A stretch of 64,000 bases of DNA from Microbacterium sp. W4I4 (GCF_030816235.1 NZ_JAUSXT010000001.1:3286001-3350000), one strand, 5' to 3'. Shown: positions 42,118-51,522, counted from the first letter of the stretch. Notes: a model not told the origin generated them from the letters alone. A program made the numbers and translations.

Positions 42118-43839
42118 ATGACGCGCTTGTTCAACGATCCAGGCGACTTCGCCAAGGAGGCGGCAGAGGGGCTCGCCCTCGCCTCGGCGCGATGGGTGCG
42201 TCCGGTCCTGGGCGGCGTGGTGCGATCGACCAGGGGGCCGGAGCCGACGGTCGCCGTAGTGATCGGCGGGGGCAGCGGTCACTACCCGGCGTTCGCCGGC
42301 CTGGTCGGGCCCGGCCTCGCTCACGGTGCGGCGATGGGGAACCTCTTCGCCTCGCCCTCCGCGCACCAGGTCCACTCTGTCGCGACTGCGGCGGACGAGG
42401 GCCGGGGAGTGCTGCTCAGTTACGGCAACTACGCCGGTGACGTGCTGCACTTCACGCAGGCTCAGGAGCGCATGCGGGCCGCGGGCATCGACTGCCGCAC
42501 GGTCACGATCACCGACGACATCTCCAGCGCACCTGTGCACGAGATCGAGAAGCGCCGCGGCATCGCGGGCGATCTCGTCGTCTTCAAGGTCGCGGGCGCG
42601 GCCGCCGAGTCCGGCGCCGACCTGGACGATGTGGAGCGCGTGGCCATCCACGCCAACGAGCGGACCCGCACCCTGGGTGTGGCCTTCGCCGGCTGCACTC
42701 TGCCCGGCGCCACCGAGCCGTTGTTCACCGTGCCGGAGGGGCGGATGGCGGTCGGACTCGGCATCCACGGAGAGCCCGGCATCGACGAGGTCGACGTCCC
42801 GTCCGCCCACGGCCTGGCCGAGCTCTTCGTCTCCTCGCTCCTGGAAGAGCTCCCCGACGGCGTCTCCCGCGAGGGTGCACGCGTCGTGCCCATCCTCAAC
42901 GGGCTCGGCAACGTCAAGTACGAGGAGCTGTACGTCGTGTACGCCTCCGTGCACCGGCTGCTTGAAGAAGCGGGTCTCACCGTCGTGTCGCCGGAGGTCG
43001 GCGAGTTCTGCACGAGCTTCGACATGGCCGGCGCCTCGCTGACACTGCTCTGGCTCGATGACGAGCTCGAAGAGCTCTGGCTCGCACCTTGCGACACCCC
43101 CGCCTTCCGCAGGGGAGCGGTCGAGGGGCGCGTCGAGGTGGAGCACGTCGATGTCGCGCAGGAGCAGCGGACCCTCGGCGAGGCCACGTCCGAGTCGCGC
43201 GAGGCGGCAGTCGTTCTCGTCCGAGCCTTCCAGGCGGTAGCGGGGGTGCTGGATGCCGAAGCCGACGAGCTGGGCCGCATCGACCGCATCGCCGGCGATG
43301 GCGACCACGGTATCGGGATGCAGCGCGGCAGCCGCGCGGCGGCGAAGGCTGCGCACGAGGCGTTCGAGATCGGTGGCGGCGCCGGCGGCGTGCTGCAGTG
43401 GGCGGCTGACGCCTGGGCCGACGACGGCGGCGGCACCTCGGGTGCCATCTGGGGCGAGATGCTGGCTGCGCTGGCCGTATCCTTCGGCGACTCGGCGGCG
43501 ATCGACGCGGAGCAGGTGCGCGTCGGGGTGCTGCGCATGAAGGACGCCGTGATGTCCTTCGGCAAGGCCAAGCCGGGTGACAAGACGATGATCGACGCGA
43601 TCGTGCCGTTCGCCGATCATCTCGACGAACAGGTGCGCGGCGGCGCCGGCCTGGTGCCTGCGTGGACGGATGCCGCCGCCGTCGCCACCGAGGCGGCCGA
43701 GGCCACCGCATCCCTCACCGCCAAGCTCGGCCGTGCCCGCTCGCACGGCGACAAGAGCCTCGGCACCCCGGATCCGGGCGCGGTGTCCTTCGCGCTCATC
43801 ACCCACACTGTTCTCGACATCCTGAAAGGGGATGACTGA
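42118..43839 (+). CDS. DhaK-DhaL fusion kinase (dihydroxyacetone/erythrulose kinase family)
   Basis: 573 residues. The N-terminal DhaK domain has [12 protein letters not shown] and the substrate-binding His217 in GLGIHGEPG; the C-terminal DhaL domain has [12 protein letters not shown] and [12 protein letters not shown] for ATP and Mg. In tetritol pathways this family phosphorylates L- or D-erythrulose (LerK/DerK). Next to RpiB- and TIM-type isomerases this is more likely than a dihydroxyacetone role. First gene of the unit behind the ATTTCCTATAGGAT site. Confidence 0.88.
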   Translation: MTRLFNDPGDFAKEAAEGLALASARWVRPVLGGVVRSTRGPEPTVAVVIGGGSGHYPAFAGLVGPGLAHGAAMGNLFASPSAHQVHSVATAADEGRGVLLSYGNYAGDVLHFTQAQERMRAAGIDCRTVTITDDISSAPVHEIEKRRGIAGDLVVFKVAGAAAESGADLDDVERVAIHANERTRTLGVAFAGCTLPGATEPLFTVPEGRMAVGLGIHGEPGIDEVDVPSAHGLAELFVSSLLEELPDGVSREGARVVPILNGLGNVKYEELYVVYASVHRLLEEAGLTVVSPEVGEFCTSFDMAGASLTLLWLDDELEELWLAPCDTPAFRRGAVEGRVEVEHVDVAQEQRTLGEATSESREAAVVLVRAFQAVAGVLDAEADELGRIDRIAGDGDHGIGMQRGSRAAAKAAHEAFEIGGGAGGVLQWAADAWADDGGGTSGAIWGEMLAALAVSFGDSAAIDAEQVRVGVLRMKDAVMSFGKAKPGDKTMIDAIVPFADHLDEQVRGGAGLVPAWTDAAAVATEAAEATASLTAKLGRARSHGDKSLGTPDPGAVSFALITHTVLDILKGDD

Positions 43840-43840
43840 T

Positions 43841-44296
43841 ATGGGACTTCGACTCGTGATCGGCTCGGACGACGCCGGATTCGACTACAAGGAGCGCATC
43901 AAGGCCGACCTGCTGAACAATCCGCTGGTCTCCGAGGTGGTCGACGTCGGTGTCGACGCGGACGGCCACACCAACTACCCGACCGTCGCGACGACCGCGG
44001 CCGAGAAGGTGGCCGCAGGCGACGCCGACCGTGCCATCCTCATCTGCGGCACCGGACTGGGCGTCGCCATCGCGGCGAACAAGGTCGCCGGCATCCGCGC
44101 CGTCACCGCTCACGACTCCTACAGTGTGGAGCGCTCGGTGCTCTCCAACGATGCCCAGGTGCTGTGCATGGGGCAGCGGGTGGTCGGCATCGAGCTCGCC
44201 AGGCGCTTGGCCGCCGAGTGGCTCACCTACACGTTCGACCCGCAGAGCGCATCCGCCGAGAAGGTCCGCGAGATCTGCGCCTACGAGGGCGTCTGA
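43841..44296 (+). CDS. RpiB/LacA/LacB family sugar-phosphate isomerase (EryI-like)
   Basis: 151 residues with catalytic Cys69 in CGTGLG and the IGSDDAGF opening of RpiB. In erythritol-type pathways this family converts D-erythrulose 4-phosphate to D-erythrose 4-phosphate. The ATG at 43841 is preferred (GAAAGGGG 9 bases upstream); it follows the kinase stop by one base. Confidence 0.88.
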   Translation: MGLRLVIGSDDAGFDYKERIKADLLNNPLVSEVVDVGVDADGHTNYPTVATTAAEKVAAGDADRAILICGTGLGVAIAANKVAGIRAVTAHDSYSVERSVLSNDAQVLCMGQRVVGIELARRLAAEWLTYTFDPQSASAEKVREICAYEGV

Positions 44297-44306
44297 CGTC
44301 GCGACC

Positions 44307-45044
44307 ATGGCGAAGCGGATGCTGATCGGCGCGAGCCTGAAGATGTACTTCTCGCACGCGCAGACCGTGGCGTGGACCACCGCGGTCGCGGCACTGCTCG
44401 CGCAGCATCCGGCACGCGACCGGGTGGAGATGTTCGTCATCCCGCAGTATCCGTCGATCCCCGGCTGCCTCGAGGCGGCGGGCGGGCTCACCGTCGGCGC
44501 GCAGGACGTCTCCGAGCACGACTCGGGCGCGTTCACCGGCGAGGTGTCGGCCGCGGTCCTGGCGGAGCTCGGATGCCGATACGTCGAGGTCGGGCACGCG
44601 GAGCGGCGCCGGTTGTACGGCGACACCGATGAGGTCGTCGCCGCGAAGACCGCGGCGGCGATGCGCGCCGGACTCGTTCCGATCCTCTGCGTCGGCGAGG
44701 CGGAGCAGGTCGGGGACGAGGCCGCGGCCCTCGCCTGCTCCGCGCAGGTGGACTCCGCGCTCGCTCTCGTCGCCGACGTCGGCGAACTCGTCATCGCCTA
44801 CGAGCCGCTGTGGGCCATCGGCGCGCCCGCTCCGGCGCCGGCGGAGCACATCCGCGGCGTCTGCGACCGGCTGCGCGCACACGCGGATCTCCGGGGCCTG
44901 AGCGCCCGCGTGATCTACGGTGGTAGTGCAGGACCGGGAACCATCGCCGACATCGCAGACAGCGTCGACGGGATCTTCCTGGGCCGCTTCGCCCACGACC
45001 CGGAGGCGGTGCGGTCGATCCTGGATGAGGCCGCCGCAGTGTGA
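44307..45044 (+). CDS. triosephosphate isomerase-family enzyme (EryH-like)
   Basis: 245 residues with Lys12, His97 (VGHAERR) and catalytic Glu166 (AYEPLWAIG). The opening has SLKMY instead of NWKMN, a known mark of paralogues outside glycolysis. In erythritol catabolism a TIM paralogue (EryH) converts L-erythrulose 1-phosphate to D-erythrulose 4-phosphate. Placement next to the DhaK fusion and RpiB supports that. Confidence 0.87.
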   Translation: MAKRMLIGASLKMYFSHAQTVAWTTAVAALLAQHPARDRVEMFVIPQYPSIPGCLEAAGGLTVGAQDVSEHDSGAFTGEVSAAVLAELGCRYVEVGHAERRRLYGDTDEVVAAKTAAAMRAGLVPILCVGEAEQVGDEAAALACSAQVDSALALVADVGELVIAYEPLWAIGAPAPAPAEHIRGVCDRLRAHADLRGLSARVIYGGSAGPGTIADIADSVDGIFLGRFAHDPEAVRSILDEAAAV

Positions 45045-45074
45045 CGGGCGACGAGAGACGACGACGGAGAGCAG

Positions 45075-45794
45075 ATGGCTGGTGAGGGCCGCACGGCACC
45101 CGGATGGGACTCGACGATCGAGCGTCGGGGCCTGCGCGACCGCGTCTACGAGCGGATCCTGCAGCTGCTGCTGAGCGGTGAGGTCGCGCCGGGGGCGCGG
45201 CTCTCGATCGACACGCTCGCCCGCCAACTGGACGTGTCGCCGACCCCGGTGCGCGAGGCGATGGTGCATCTGGAGCGCACCGGCCTGGTCACCCGAGAGG
45301 CGCTCAAGGGCTACCGGGTCGCGCCGCCGCTGGGGGCGACACAGCTGCGCGAGCTGTTCGACGCGCGCATCATGCTCGAGATCGAAGCCGCCAGGCTGGC
45401 CACCCCCGCTGATCCCGACATGCTCGACGAGCTGCGAGAGGCCGAGGACGAGCATCGCCGCAGTGGTGAGCGCGTCATCGAGGCGATCCATGCGGGCAGC
45501 AACGACGTCGAGCTGACCACCGCGTACTTCGCCGCGGATGCGGCGTTCCATGAGGTGGTCTTCCGGCACTGCGGCAATCGCTATCTGCGACAGATGTCGG
45601 AGTCCCTCGGAGCTCAGCTGCACCGGATGCGGCAGAGCATGGTGCACGGGGTCACGGATGTGCGCGAGGCCATCGCCGAGCACGAGGCGATCCGCCAGGC
45701 GTTCCTCGCGGGCGACCCGGAGCAGCCCGCCCGGATGATGCGCCTGCACATCGAGGGAGTCCGGGCGAGATCGCTGGACCTGGAGAAGGACTGA
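45075..45794 (+). CDS. GntR family regulator (FCD type)
   Basis: 239 residues: winged HTH (LRDRVYERILQLLLSGEVAPG; LDVSPTPVREAMVHLERTG) and an all-helical FCD effector domain with FDARIMLEIEAARLA and the metal/ligand-type HEVVFRHCGNRYL. It lies between the two transcription units that both begin with ATTTCCTATAGGAT and is the likely repressor of both. The inducer is probably a pathway intermediate. Confidence 0.9.
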   Translation: MAGEGRTAPGWDSTIERRGLRDRVYERILQLLLSGEVAPGARLSIDTLARQLDVSPTPVREAMVHLERTGLVTREALKGYRVAPPLGATQLRELFDARIMLEIEAARLATPADPDMLDELREAEDEHRRSGERVIEAIHAGSNDVELTTAYFAADAAFHEVVFRHCGNRYLRQMSESLGAQLHRMRQSMVHGVTDVREAIAEHEAIRQAFLAGDPEQPARMMRLHIEGVRARSLDLEKD

Positions 45795-45886
45795 CCGCAG
45801 TCCTGGCGGCTGTGACGGCCGGCCTGCGATGCGCAGGGGAGTCGTGATGGCATCCCTGTCGAAAGCTGCCTCTTGCCTCTTTCTCT

Positions 45887-45900
45887 ATTTCCTATAGGAT
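45887..45900. promoter_or_regulatory. GntR-type operator, copy 2 (ATTTCCTATAGGAT)
   Basis: Same 14 bases as at 42053-42066. Here a promoter can be read: TTGCCT (45873-45878), 16 bases, TAGGAT (45895-45900), so the palindrome overlaps the -10 box as expected for repression. Confidence 0.7.
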
Positions 45901-45947
45901 CTAGGAAGACTCGAGATTCCGTCGAACACATCGTCAATGGAGCCGCA

Positions 45948-46946
45948 ATGACCGCAACGCCCGAACTCACCGCCGACAACTGGCCGATCGCCACCTGCAT
46001 GCATGGCTTCGCCGCGGTCGCCGCAGACGGAACCCGCCTGCACGACGCACCGTCCGAGCGGTGGGACGAGGTGTTCGGACAGGTCGAGCGCCTCGGGTTC
46101 GATGCGATCGAGATCGCCGACAGCCACATCCGTCCTTCCGACCTGACCCCCGCGCGTCGCGACGAGCTGAAGTCGATCGCCGACAGCCACGGCGTGCGCC
46201 TTCTCTCGGTGCACGTCCAGCGCCAGAGCGTCATCGAACCGGGCAAGGGCGAGCAGAACCTGGCCTACGCGCACCAGGCGATCGACGCTGCGGCCGAGCT
46301 GGGCATGCAGGTCTTCTCCACCGGGCTGCACCAGCCCTTCACCGAGGCCCAGCGCAAGGCGCTGTGGTTCTGGACGGTGCAGGGCCCGGTCGACCCCGAC
46401 GACGCGGAGACCCGCGCACTCGCCGTCCGCCGGCTGCGCGAACTGGGAGAGCACGCGGCATCCGTCGGCCTGCCGATGGCGCTGGAGATGTACGAGGACA
46501 CCTATCTCGGCACCGCCGACAGCGCCGTTCGGCTGATCGAGGAGATCGGGCTGGACAACGTCGGCCTCAACCCCGACATCGCCAACCTCATCCGACTGCA
46601 CCGTCCCATCGAGGACTGGCGCGAGATGCACGCGAAGACGCTGCCCTACGCCAACTACTGGCACGTGAAGAACTACACCCGCGACGAGGCCGGCGACGGC
46701 AGCTGGGCGACCTCCGTGCCGACCAGCATGCAGCTCGGGCTCATCGACTACCGCGCCATGGTCGCCGACGCCGTGCGCGTCGGCTTCCGCGGACCGTTCC
46801 TCATGGAGCAGTACGGCGGAGACAGCCTGGGCGTCTGCGCGACCAACCGCGACTACCTGCGCACGCTGCTTCCCGAAGACGGCGTGTCCGCATCGGGCGG
46901 CAACCGCACCCCGAACGCAACCGCCGCCCAGACCGTCAGCGCCTGA
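45948..46946 (+). CDS. TIM-barrel sugar isomerase/epimerase-like protein (AP endonuclease 2 family)
   Basis: 332 residues. The fold is the xylose isomerase-like TIM barrel: DAIEIADSHIRP, LLSVHVQRQ, ALEMYEDTYLGT, NVGLNPDIANL, NYWHVKNYTRD and FRGPFLMEQYGGD contain the Glu/Asp/His metal positions expected. Members epimerise sugars or, in the apionate pathway (OiaC), decarboxylate a 3-oxo sugar acid to L-erythrulose. The neighbouring 3-hydroxyacid dehydrogenase would suit the latter. An epimerase role is the alternative. Confidence 0.7.
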   Translation: MTATPELTADNWPIATCMHGFAAVAADGTRLHDAPSERWDEVFGQVERLGFDAIEIADSHIRPSDLTPARRDELKSIADSHGVRLLSVHVQRQSVIEPGKGEQNLAYAHQAIDAAAELGMQVFSTGLHQPFTEAQRKALWFWTVQGPVDPDDAETRALAVRRLRELGEHAASVGLPMALEMYEDTYLGTADSAVRLIEEIGLDNVGLNPDIANLIRLHRPIEDWREMHAKTLPYANYWHVKNYTRDEAGDGSWATSVPTSMQLGLIDYRAMVADAVRVGFRGPFLMEQYGGDSLGVCATNRDYLRTLLPEDGVSASGGNRTPNATAAQTVSA

Positions 46947-46971
46947 GCGCACCTACGAAGGAGACCGAGAA

Positions 46972-47943
46972 ATGACTCAGCAGGATCGTCCCGTCTACGC
47001 CGTCGTGGGCAGTGGCTACATGGGCGGCGGCATCGCGCAGTCGCTCGCGCTCTCGGGTGCGGACGTGCGCATCGCCGATGTCGACATCGAGATCGCCCGC
47101 AGCAATCGCGAGCGCCTGATCGCCGAGGCGGAGCAGTTCACCGCCGACGGACTCTTCCCCGAGGGGGCCTCCGCGACCATCGCCGAGCGCCTCACCGCCG
47201 CGACCATCGAGGATGCCGTCGCCGGCGCCTCGTTCATCGAAGAGGCGGTGCCCGAGAAGATCGAGATCAAGCACGCCACGCTGCGCCGCATCTCCGAGGC
47301 CGCAGCCCCCGACGCCGTCATCGGCAGCAACACCTCCACCATCCTCATCGAGAAGCTCGCCGAAGCGGTCACCAACCCCGGCCGCTTCCTGGGTGTGCAC
47401 TTCTCGAACCCGGCGCCGTTCATCCCCGGTGTCGAGCTGATCCCGCACGCCGGCACCGACGAGGCGACCCTTCCTGTCGTCGAGCAGATCGTCGCCGCCA
47501 CGGGCAAGGAGACAGCGCGCGTCAAGGACGCCACCGGCTTCGTGCTCAACCGCCTGCAGTACGCGCTGTTCCACGAGGCCACGCAGCTGGTCGAGGCCGG
47601 CGTCGCGACCGCAGAGGACATCGACACGATCGTGCGCACCACGTTCGGCTTCCGACTGCCCTTCTTCGGGCCGTTCGCGATCGCCGACATGGCAGGGCTC
47701 GACGTGTACGCGTTCTGCTACGCGTCGCTGCAGACCGAGTTCCCCGAGCGCTTCGCGACGCCGAAGGCCCTCTCCGACCTCGTCGAGGCGGGAAAGCTCG
47801 GCACCAAGACCGGCGCCGGCTTCCTCGACGTCCCCGCCGAGCGCACCCCCGAGCTCATCGCGTACCGCAACAAGGCGTACGTCGCGATGAAGAAGCTCAT
47901 CGACGAGCTCGGTCCGGCCCCCATCCACCCGGCAGCCGGCTGA
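46972..47943 (+). CDS. 3-hydroxyacyl-CoA dehydrogenase-family enzyme (3-hydroxyacid dehydrogenase)
   Basis: 323 residues. Rossmann motif GSGYMGGG at 13-20, SNTST with Ser122, and GVHFSNPAPF with catalytic His143 and Asn146. The stand-alone length matches L-gulonate 3-dehydrogenase and carnitine dehydrogenase rather than fatty-acid oxidation complexes. No CoA-pathway gene is nearby; in this cluster it likely oxidises C3 of a sugar acid to a beta-keto acid. AAGGAGA precedes the ATG. Confidence 0.78.
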   Translation: MTQQDRPVYAVVGSGYMGGGIAQSLALSGADVRIADVDIEIARSNRERLIAEAEQFTADGLFPEGASATIAERLTAATIEDAVAGASFIEEAVPEKIEIKHATLRRISEAAAPDAVIGSNTSTILIEKLAEAVTNPGRFLGVHFSNPAPFIPGVELIPHAGTDEATLPVVEQIVAATGKETARVKDATGFVLNRLQYALFHEATQLVEAGVATAEDIDTIVRTTFGFRLPFFGPFAIADMAGLDVYAFCYASLQTEFPERFATPKALSDLVEAGKLGTKTGAGFLDVPAERTPELIAYRNKAYVAMKKLIDELGPAPIHPAAG

Positions 47944-47954
47944 AGGGCATCCGC

Positions 47955-48725
47955 ATGGCAACTCCCTTCCCCGCCCCGCGCACGGTCATCCTGACCGGTG
48001 CGGCCAGCCCGCGCGGCATCGGTCGCGGCACCGCCTTCCACCTCGCCGAGCTCGGCTGGAACGTCGGCATCATCGACATCGACGCGGATGCCGCGGCGCG
48101 CACCGCCGCGGAGGTCGCCGACGCTCACGGAGTGCAGGCCGTCGGAGTCGGTGCGAACGTCGCCGACCGGGCGGCAGCCGTCGCCGCGGTCGATGAGCTC
48201 GAAGCGGCGCTTCCGCAGATCGTCGCGCTGGTGAACTTCGCAGGCGTGTCCTCTCCGGTGCCGTACCTCGAGGTCACGCCCGAGGAGTGGCACCGCGTCG
48301 AGTCGATCAACATCGACGGCGTGCACTGGGTCACCCAGCGCGTCGCGAGGACGCTCGCCGAGAACGGCGTGGGCCGGCTCATCGGCATCTCCTCGGTGTC
48401 CGCCCAGCGCGGCGGCGGGACCTACTCCAAGACGCCGTACTCCGCATCCAAAGCCGCCGTGATCGGCCTGATGCGCTCGATCGCCCGAGAGCTGGGACCG
48501 GTCGGCGTGACCGCGAACGTCATCTCTCCCGGACCCATCGACACCGACATCATGGGCGGGACCCTGTCGGAGGAGCGCAAGTCAGCGATGGCGGCCGACG
48601 GCGTGCTGACGCGGATCGGCACACCGCAGGACATCGCGGCCGCCGTCGCCTACCTGATCAGCGAGGACGCCGGATTCGTGACGGGCCAGACCCTGAACGT
48701 CGACGGCGGACTCTACATGCACTGA
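47955..48725 (+). CDS. SDR family oxidoreductase of the sugar cluster
   Basis: 256 residues: TGAASPRGIG at 14-23, NFAGVS, Tyr162 and Lys166 (YSASK), and a closing GQTLNVDGGLYMH. In related clusters such SDRs oxidise a polyol or aldose (for example D-threitol dehydrogenase). It follows the 3-hydroxyacid dehydrogenase after 11 bases. Confidence 0.82.
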   Translation: MATPFPAPRTVILTGAASPRGIGRGTAFHLAELGWNVGIIDIDADAAARTAAEVADAHGVQAVGVGANVADRAAAVAAVDELEAALPQIVALVNFAGVSSPVPYLEVTPEEWHRVESINIDGVHWVTQRVARTLAENGVGRLIGISSVSAQRGGGTYSKTPYSASKAAVIGLMRSIARELGPVGVTANVISPGPIDTDIMGGTLSEERKSAMAADGVLTRIGTPQDIAAAVAYLISEDAGFVTGQTLNVDGGLYMH

Positions 48726-48751
48726 CATCCCGCACCGACGAGGAGAACACC

Positions 48752-48853
48752 ATGCTCGGATCCTGGTCCAAAAGTCGTCTCATCTTCCTGATCATCGGGG
48801 TGACCTGCGTCGCCATCGGCCTCGCCCTGATCATCCCCGGGCTCGGGTCCTGA
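48752..48853 (+). CDS. 33-residue single-pass membrane protein
   Basis: Reads MLGSWSKSRLIFLIIGV and so on, with one hydrophobic helix at about 9-29 ending LIIPGLGS. GAGGAG stands 6 bases before the ATG, a strong site. It is placed between the SDR and the MFS carrier, both in the same direction. It could be an accessory peptide of the carrier. No family is known to me. Confidence 0.6.
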   Translation: MLGSWSKSRLIFLIIGVTCVAIGLALIIPGLGS

Positions 48854-48919
48854 CGCGCACAGCACCATCTGATCCATCACTGCCCGATCCCGGGCGCCGA
48901 TCTGCTCAAAGGAGAGTCA

Positions 48920-50317
48920 ATGTCACATCAGAAGTTCGGCGCGGCCACCCGCGCCAACGCCACAGTCGCGAAGGGGCTGCTGGCGAATCCGAATCTCACC
49001 AGCGGCATCCGCAAAGCCACCTTCCGGCTCATGCCGATGCTGATCATCCTGTACTTCATCGCCTTCCTCGACCGCACCAACGTCGGCTTCGCCGAGGCCG
49101 CGATGGAGGTCGACCGCGGGATCACCGCGGGCGCCTACGCGCTCGGCGCCGGCATCTTCTTCATCGGGTACGCGCTGTTCGAGATCCCCTCGAACCTGCT
49201 GCTCGACAAGTTCGGAGCCCGGTTCTGGCTGGCCCGCATCGCGGTCACGTGGGGCATCGTGGCGGCGGCGTTCGCGTTCGTCAACGGCGAGACGATGTTC
49301 ATCATCCTGCGCTTCCTGCTCGGTGTCACCGAGGCGGGGCTCTTCCCGGGCGTCATCATGTTCCTGGCGCAGTGGTTCCCGAACAAGCGGCGCGTGCAGA
49401 TGTTCGCGCTGTTCTACCTCGCGCAGCCGTTCTCGCAGATGCTCGGCGCCCCGCTGTCCGGCGGCCTGGTCAGCTTCGGTGACAAGGTCACGCCGTGGGC
49501 CGGATGGCAGGTCATGTTCTTCGTCGAGGGTGCACTGGCGGTCGTCGCCGGCATCGCGGCGCTCTTCTTCCTAGTCGACTCACCGCAGAAGGCCAAGTTC
49601 CTCACGGACGAGGAGAAGGCCGCGATGAAGGAGGTCATGGATCACGAGGACTCGGTCAAGGAGGCGGACGGTCCCCGGGGCATCGCCGCAGCGCTGGTGA
49701 ACTGGAAGGTGTGGTACTTCACCATCATCTACTTCTGCCTGCAGATCGCTGTCTACGGCACCACCTTCTACCTGCCGCAGCAGGTCTCCGCACTGATCGG
49801 TGAGAAGGTCGGCTGGCAGGTCGGTCTGGTCTCGGCCATCCCGTGGGCTGTGGGTCTCTTCGCCTGCTACTACGTCGGCAAGCACGCCACCACGGTCCGC
49901 CGTCGCCGCGTCTGGGGCGCTCTGTTCTTCATCGTCACCGGTCTCGCCATCCTCGCCTCGGCCTGGGCGGGAGCGAACGCACAGGGGCTGCTCGGAATCC
50001 TCGCGATCACCGTCGCCGTCGCGGCGTTCCTGTCCGTGGGGCCGATCACCTGGTCGTTCCCGACGTCGTTCCTCACCGGCGCCGCCGCGGCCACGGGCAT
50101 CGGCCTCATCAACTCGCTGGGCAACCTCGGTGGGTTCGTCGCGCCGATCATGCGCACGGGCATCAACGAGGCCGCTCCCACCGACAGCGGTGCGTGGGGT
50201 GTGGTTTCGCTCGGCGTGTTCGCCTTCCTCGCCGCCGCCATGATGTGGGCCACACGGTTCTTCAGCTCGAAGGCCGACGCCCTGCTGGTCGACGACGAGA
50301 AGGTTCTCGCTCACTGA
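48920..50317 (+). CDS. MFS transporter, anion:cation symporter (ACS) type
   Basis: 465 residues, 12 helices. The opening IILYFIAFLDRTNVGFA and GIFFIGYALFEIPSNLLLDKFGARFWLARI are typical of the ACS family (hexuronate, glucarate, tartrate, phthalate carriers). This points to an acidic sugar or small organic acid as the substrate of the whole cluster. AAAGGAG precedes the ATG. Confidence 0.88.
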   Translation: MSHQKFGAATRANATVAKGLLANPNLTSGIRKATFRLMPMLIILYFIAFLDRTNVGFAEAAMEVDRGITAGAYALGAGIFFIGYALFEIPSNLLLDKFGARFWLARIAVTWGIVAAAFAFVNGETMFIILRFLLGVTEAGLFPGVIMFLAQWFPNKRRVQMFALFYLAQPFSQMLGAPLSGGLVSFGDKVTPWAGWQVMFFVEGALAVVAGIAALFFLVDSPQKAKFLTDEEKAAMKEVMDHEDSVKEADGPRGIAAALVNWKVWYFTIIYFCLQIAVYGTTFYLPQQVSALIGEKVGWQVGLVSAIPWAVGLFACYYVGKHATTVRRRRVWGALFFIVTGLAILASAWAGANAQGLLGILAITVAVAAFLSVGPITWSFPTSFLTGAAAATGIGLINSLGNLGGFVAPIMRTGINEAAPTDSGAWGVVSLGVFAFLAAAMMWATRFFSSKADALLVDDEKVLAH

Positions 50318-50322
50318 GGTCG

Positions 50323-50366
50323 TACGCAGAAGGCGCGCGTGCAACCGCACGCGCCCCTTCTGCGTA
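50323..50366. terminator. bidirectional terminator after the MFS gene
   Basis: 20-base arms (50323-50342 and 50347-50366) with one mismatch and a 4-base loop AACC, starting 5 bases past the MFS stop and 35 bases before the convergent threonine aldolase stop. Confidence 0.75.
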
Positions 50367-50401
50367 TGCCCTGTGCGCTCGACGGAGTGCGAGCGCGGGG
50401 T

Positions 50402-51469
50402 TCAGGCAGTCGTCAGGCGGGAGAGCTCGGCGACGAAGGCGTCGACGTCGGACTCCTCGGTGTCGAAGCTGCACATCCAGCGCACCTCGTTGCGCGCGGC
50501 ATCCCAGTCGTAGAAGCGGAAGCTCTCGCGCAGTCGGTCGGCGATGCCGTCGGGCAGCGTCGCGAAGACGCCGTTGGACTGGGTGGGCTGGGCGAACCCG
50601 ACACCGCGGATGCTGCCGTCGGCGAGTCCCGCCTCGACCTCTCCGCGCAGGCGCTGCGCCATGGCGTTGGAGTGGCGTGCGTTGCGCAGCCACAGATCGC
50701 CCTCCAGGAGCGCGATCAGCTGGGCCGAGACGAAGCGCATCTTCGACGACAGCTGCATGTTGTACTTGCGGCTGTAGATGAGTCCGTCCGAGGCCTCGGG
50801 GTTCAGCACGACGATGGCCTCGCCGAGCATGGCGCCGTTCTTCGTGCCGCCGAAGCTGAGCACGTCCACGCCGGCATCCGTGGTGAAGGCGCGCAGCGGC
50901 ACGTCGAGTGCGGCGGCGGCATTCGAGATGCGGGCACCGTCCAGGTGCAGCTTCATGCCGCGCTCGTGCGCGTGGTCTGCGAGGGCGGTGATCTCCTCGA
51001 CCGTGTAGAGGGTGCCGAGCTCGGTGGACTGCGTGATCGAGACCACCAGCGGCTGCGCGCGGTGCTCGTCGCCCCAGCCCCAGGCCTCGCGATCGACCAG
51101 CTCAGGGGTGAGCTTGCCGTCGTCGGTGGGCACCGTCAGCAGCTTGAAGCCGCCGATGCGCTCCGGGGCGCCGCCCTCGTCGACGTTGATGTGGGCGGTG
51201 GATGCCGAGATCACGGCGCCCCAGCGCGGCAGCATCGACTGCAGTGCGGTGACGTTCGCACCGGTTCCGTTGAACACCGGGAATGCCTGCACGCGCTCAC
51301 CGAAGTGCTGTGCGAAGACCTGCTGCAGCCTCTCGGTGTACTGATCCTCGCCGTAGGCGATCTGGTGCCCGTCGTTGGCGGCGGCGATGGCCGCAAGAAC
51401 CTCGGGGTGGATGCCGGAGTAGTTGTCGGATGCGAAGCCGCGCACAGCGGTGTCATGCAGAGTGCTCAC
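50402..51469 (-). CDS. low-specificity threonine aldolase family enzyme
   Basis: 355 residues of PLP fold type I. Lys210 in SFGGTKNG binds PLP; HLDGAR (Asp177, Arg180) contacts the ring and phosphate. Cleaves L-threonine or allo-threonine to glycine and acetaldehyde. GTG start with TAGGCT 6 bases upstream. Confidence 0.88.
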   Translation of the reverse strand: MSTLHDTAVRGFASDNYSGIHPEVLAAIAAANDGHQIAYGEDQYTERLQQVFAQHFGERVQAFPVFNGTGANVTALQSMLPRWGAVISASTAHINVDEGGAPERIGGFKLLTVPTDDGKLTPELVDREAWGWGDEHRAQPLVVSITQSTELGTLYTVEEITALADHAHERGMKLHLDGARISNAAAALDVPLRAFTTDAGVDVLSFGGTKNGAMLGEAIVVLNPEASDGLIYSRKYNMQLSSKMRFVSAQLIALLEGDLWLRNARHSNAMAQRLRGEVEAGLADGSIRGVGFAQPTQSNGVFATLPDGIADRLRESFRFYDWDAARNEVRWMCSFDTEESDVDAFVAELSRLTTA

Positions 51470-51475
51470 TGGATC

Positions 51476-51481
51476 AGCCTA
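51476..51481 (-). promoter_or_regulatory. -10 box of the threonine aldolase gene (leaderless)
   Basis: TAGGCT on the minus strand ends 6 bases before the GTG at 51469. Confidence 0.5.
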
Positions 51482-51522
51482 GTTCGTTGTCGGCGTGCGG
51501 AATCCGTGAGGAGCCCTGTCGG

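Noticed and set aside
42118..43839. Plain glycerol/dihydroxyacetone kinase
   Set aside because: Neighbouring RpiB- and TIM-type isomerases and the carrier suit a tetrose route better; a dihydroxyacetone role is not excluded.
46972..47943. Fatty-acid beta-oxidation enzyme
   Set aside because: No thiolase, acyl-CoA dehydrogenase or enoyl-CoA hydratase nearby; cluster genes are for sugars.
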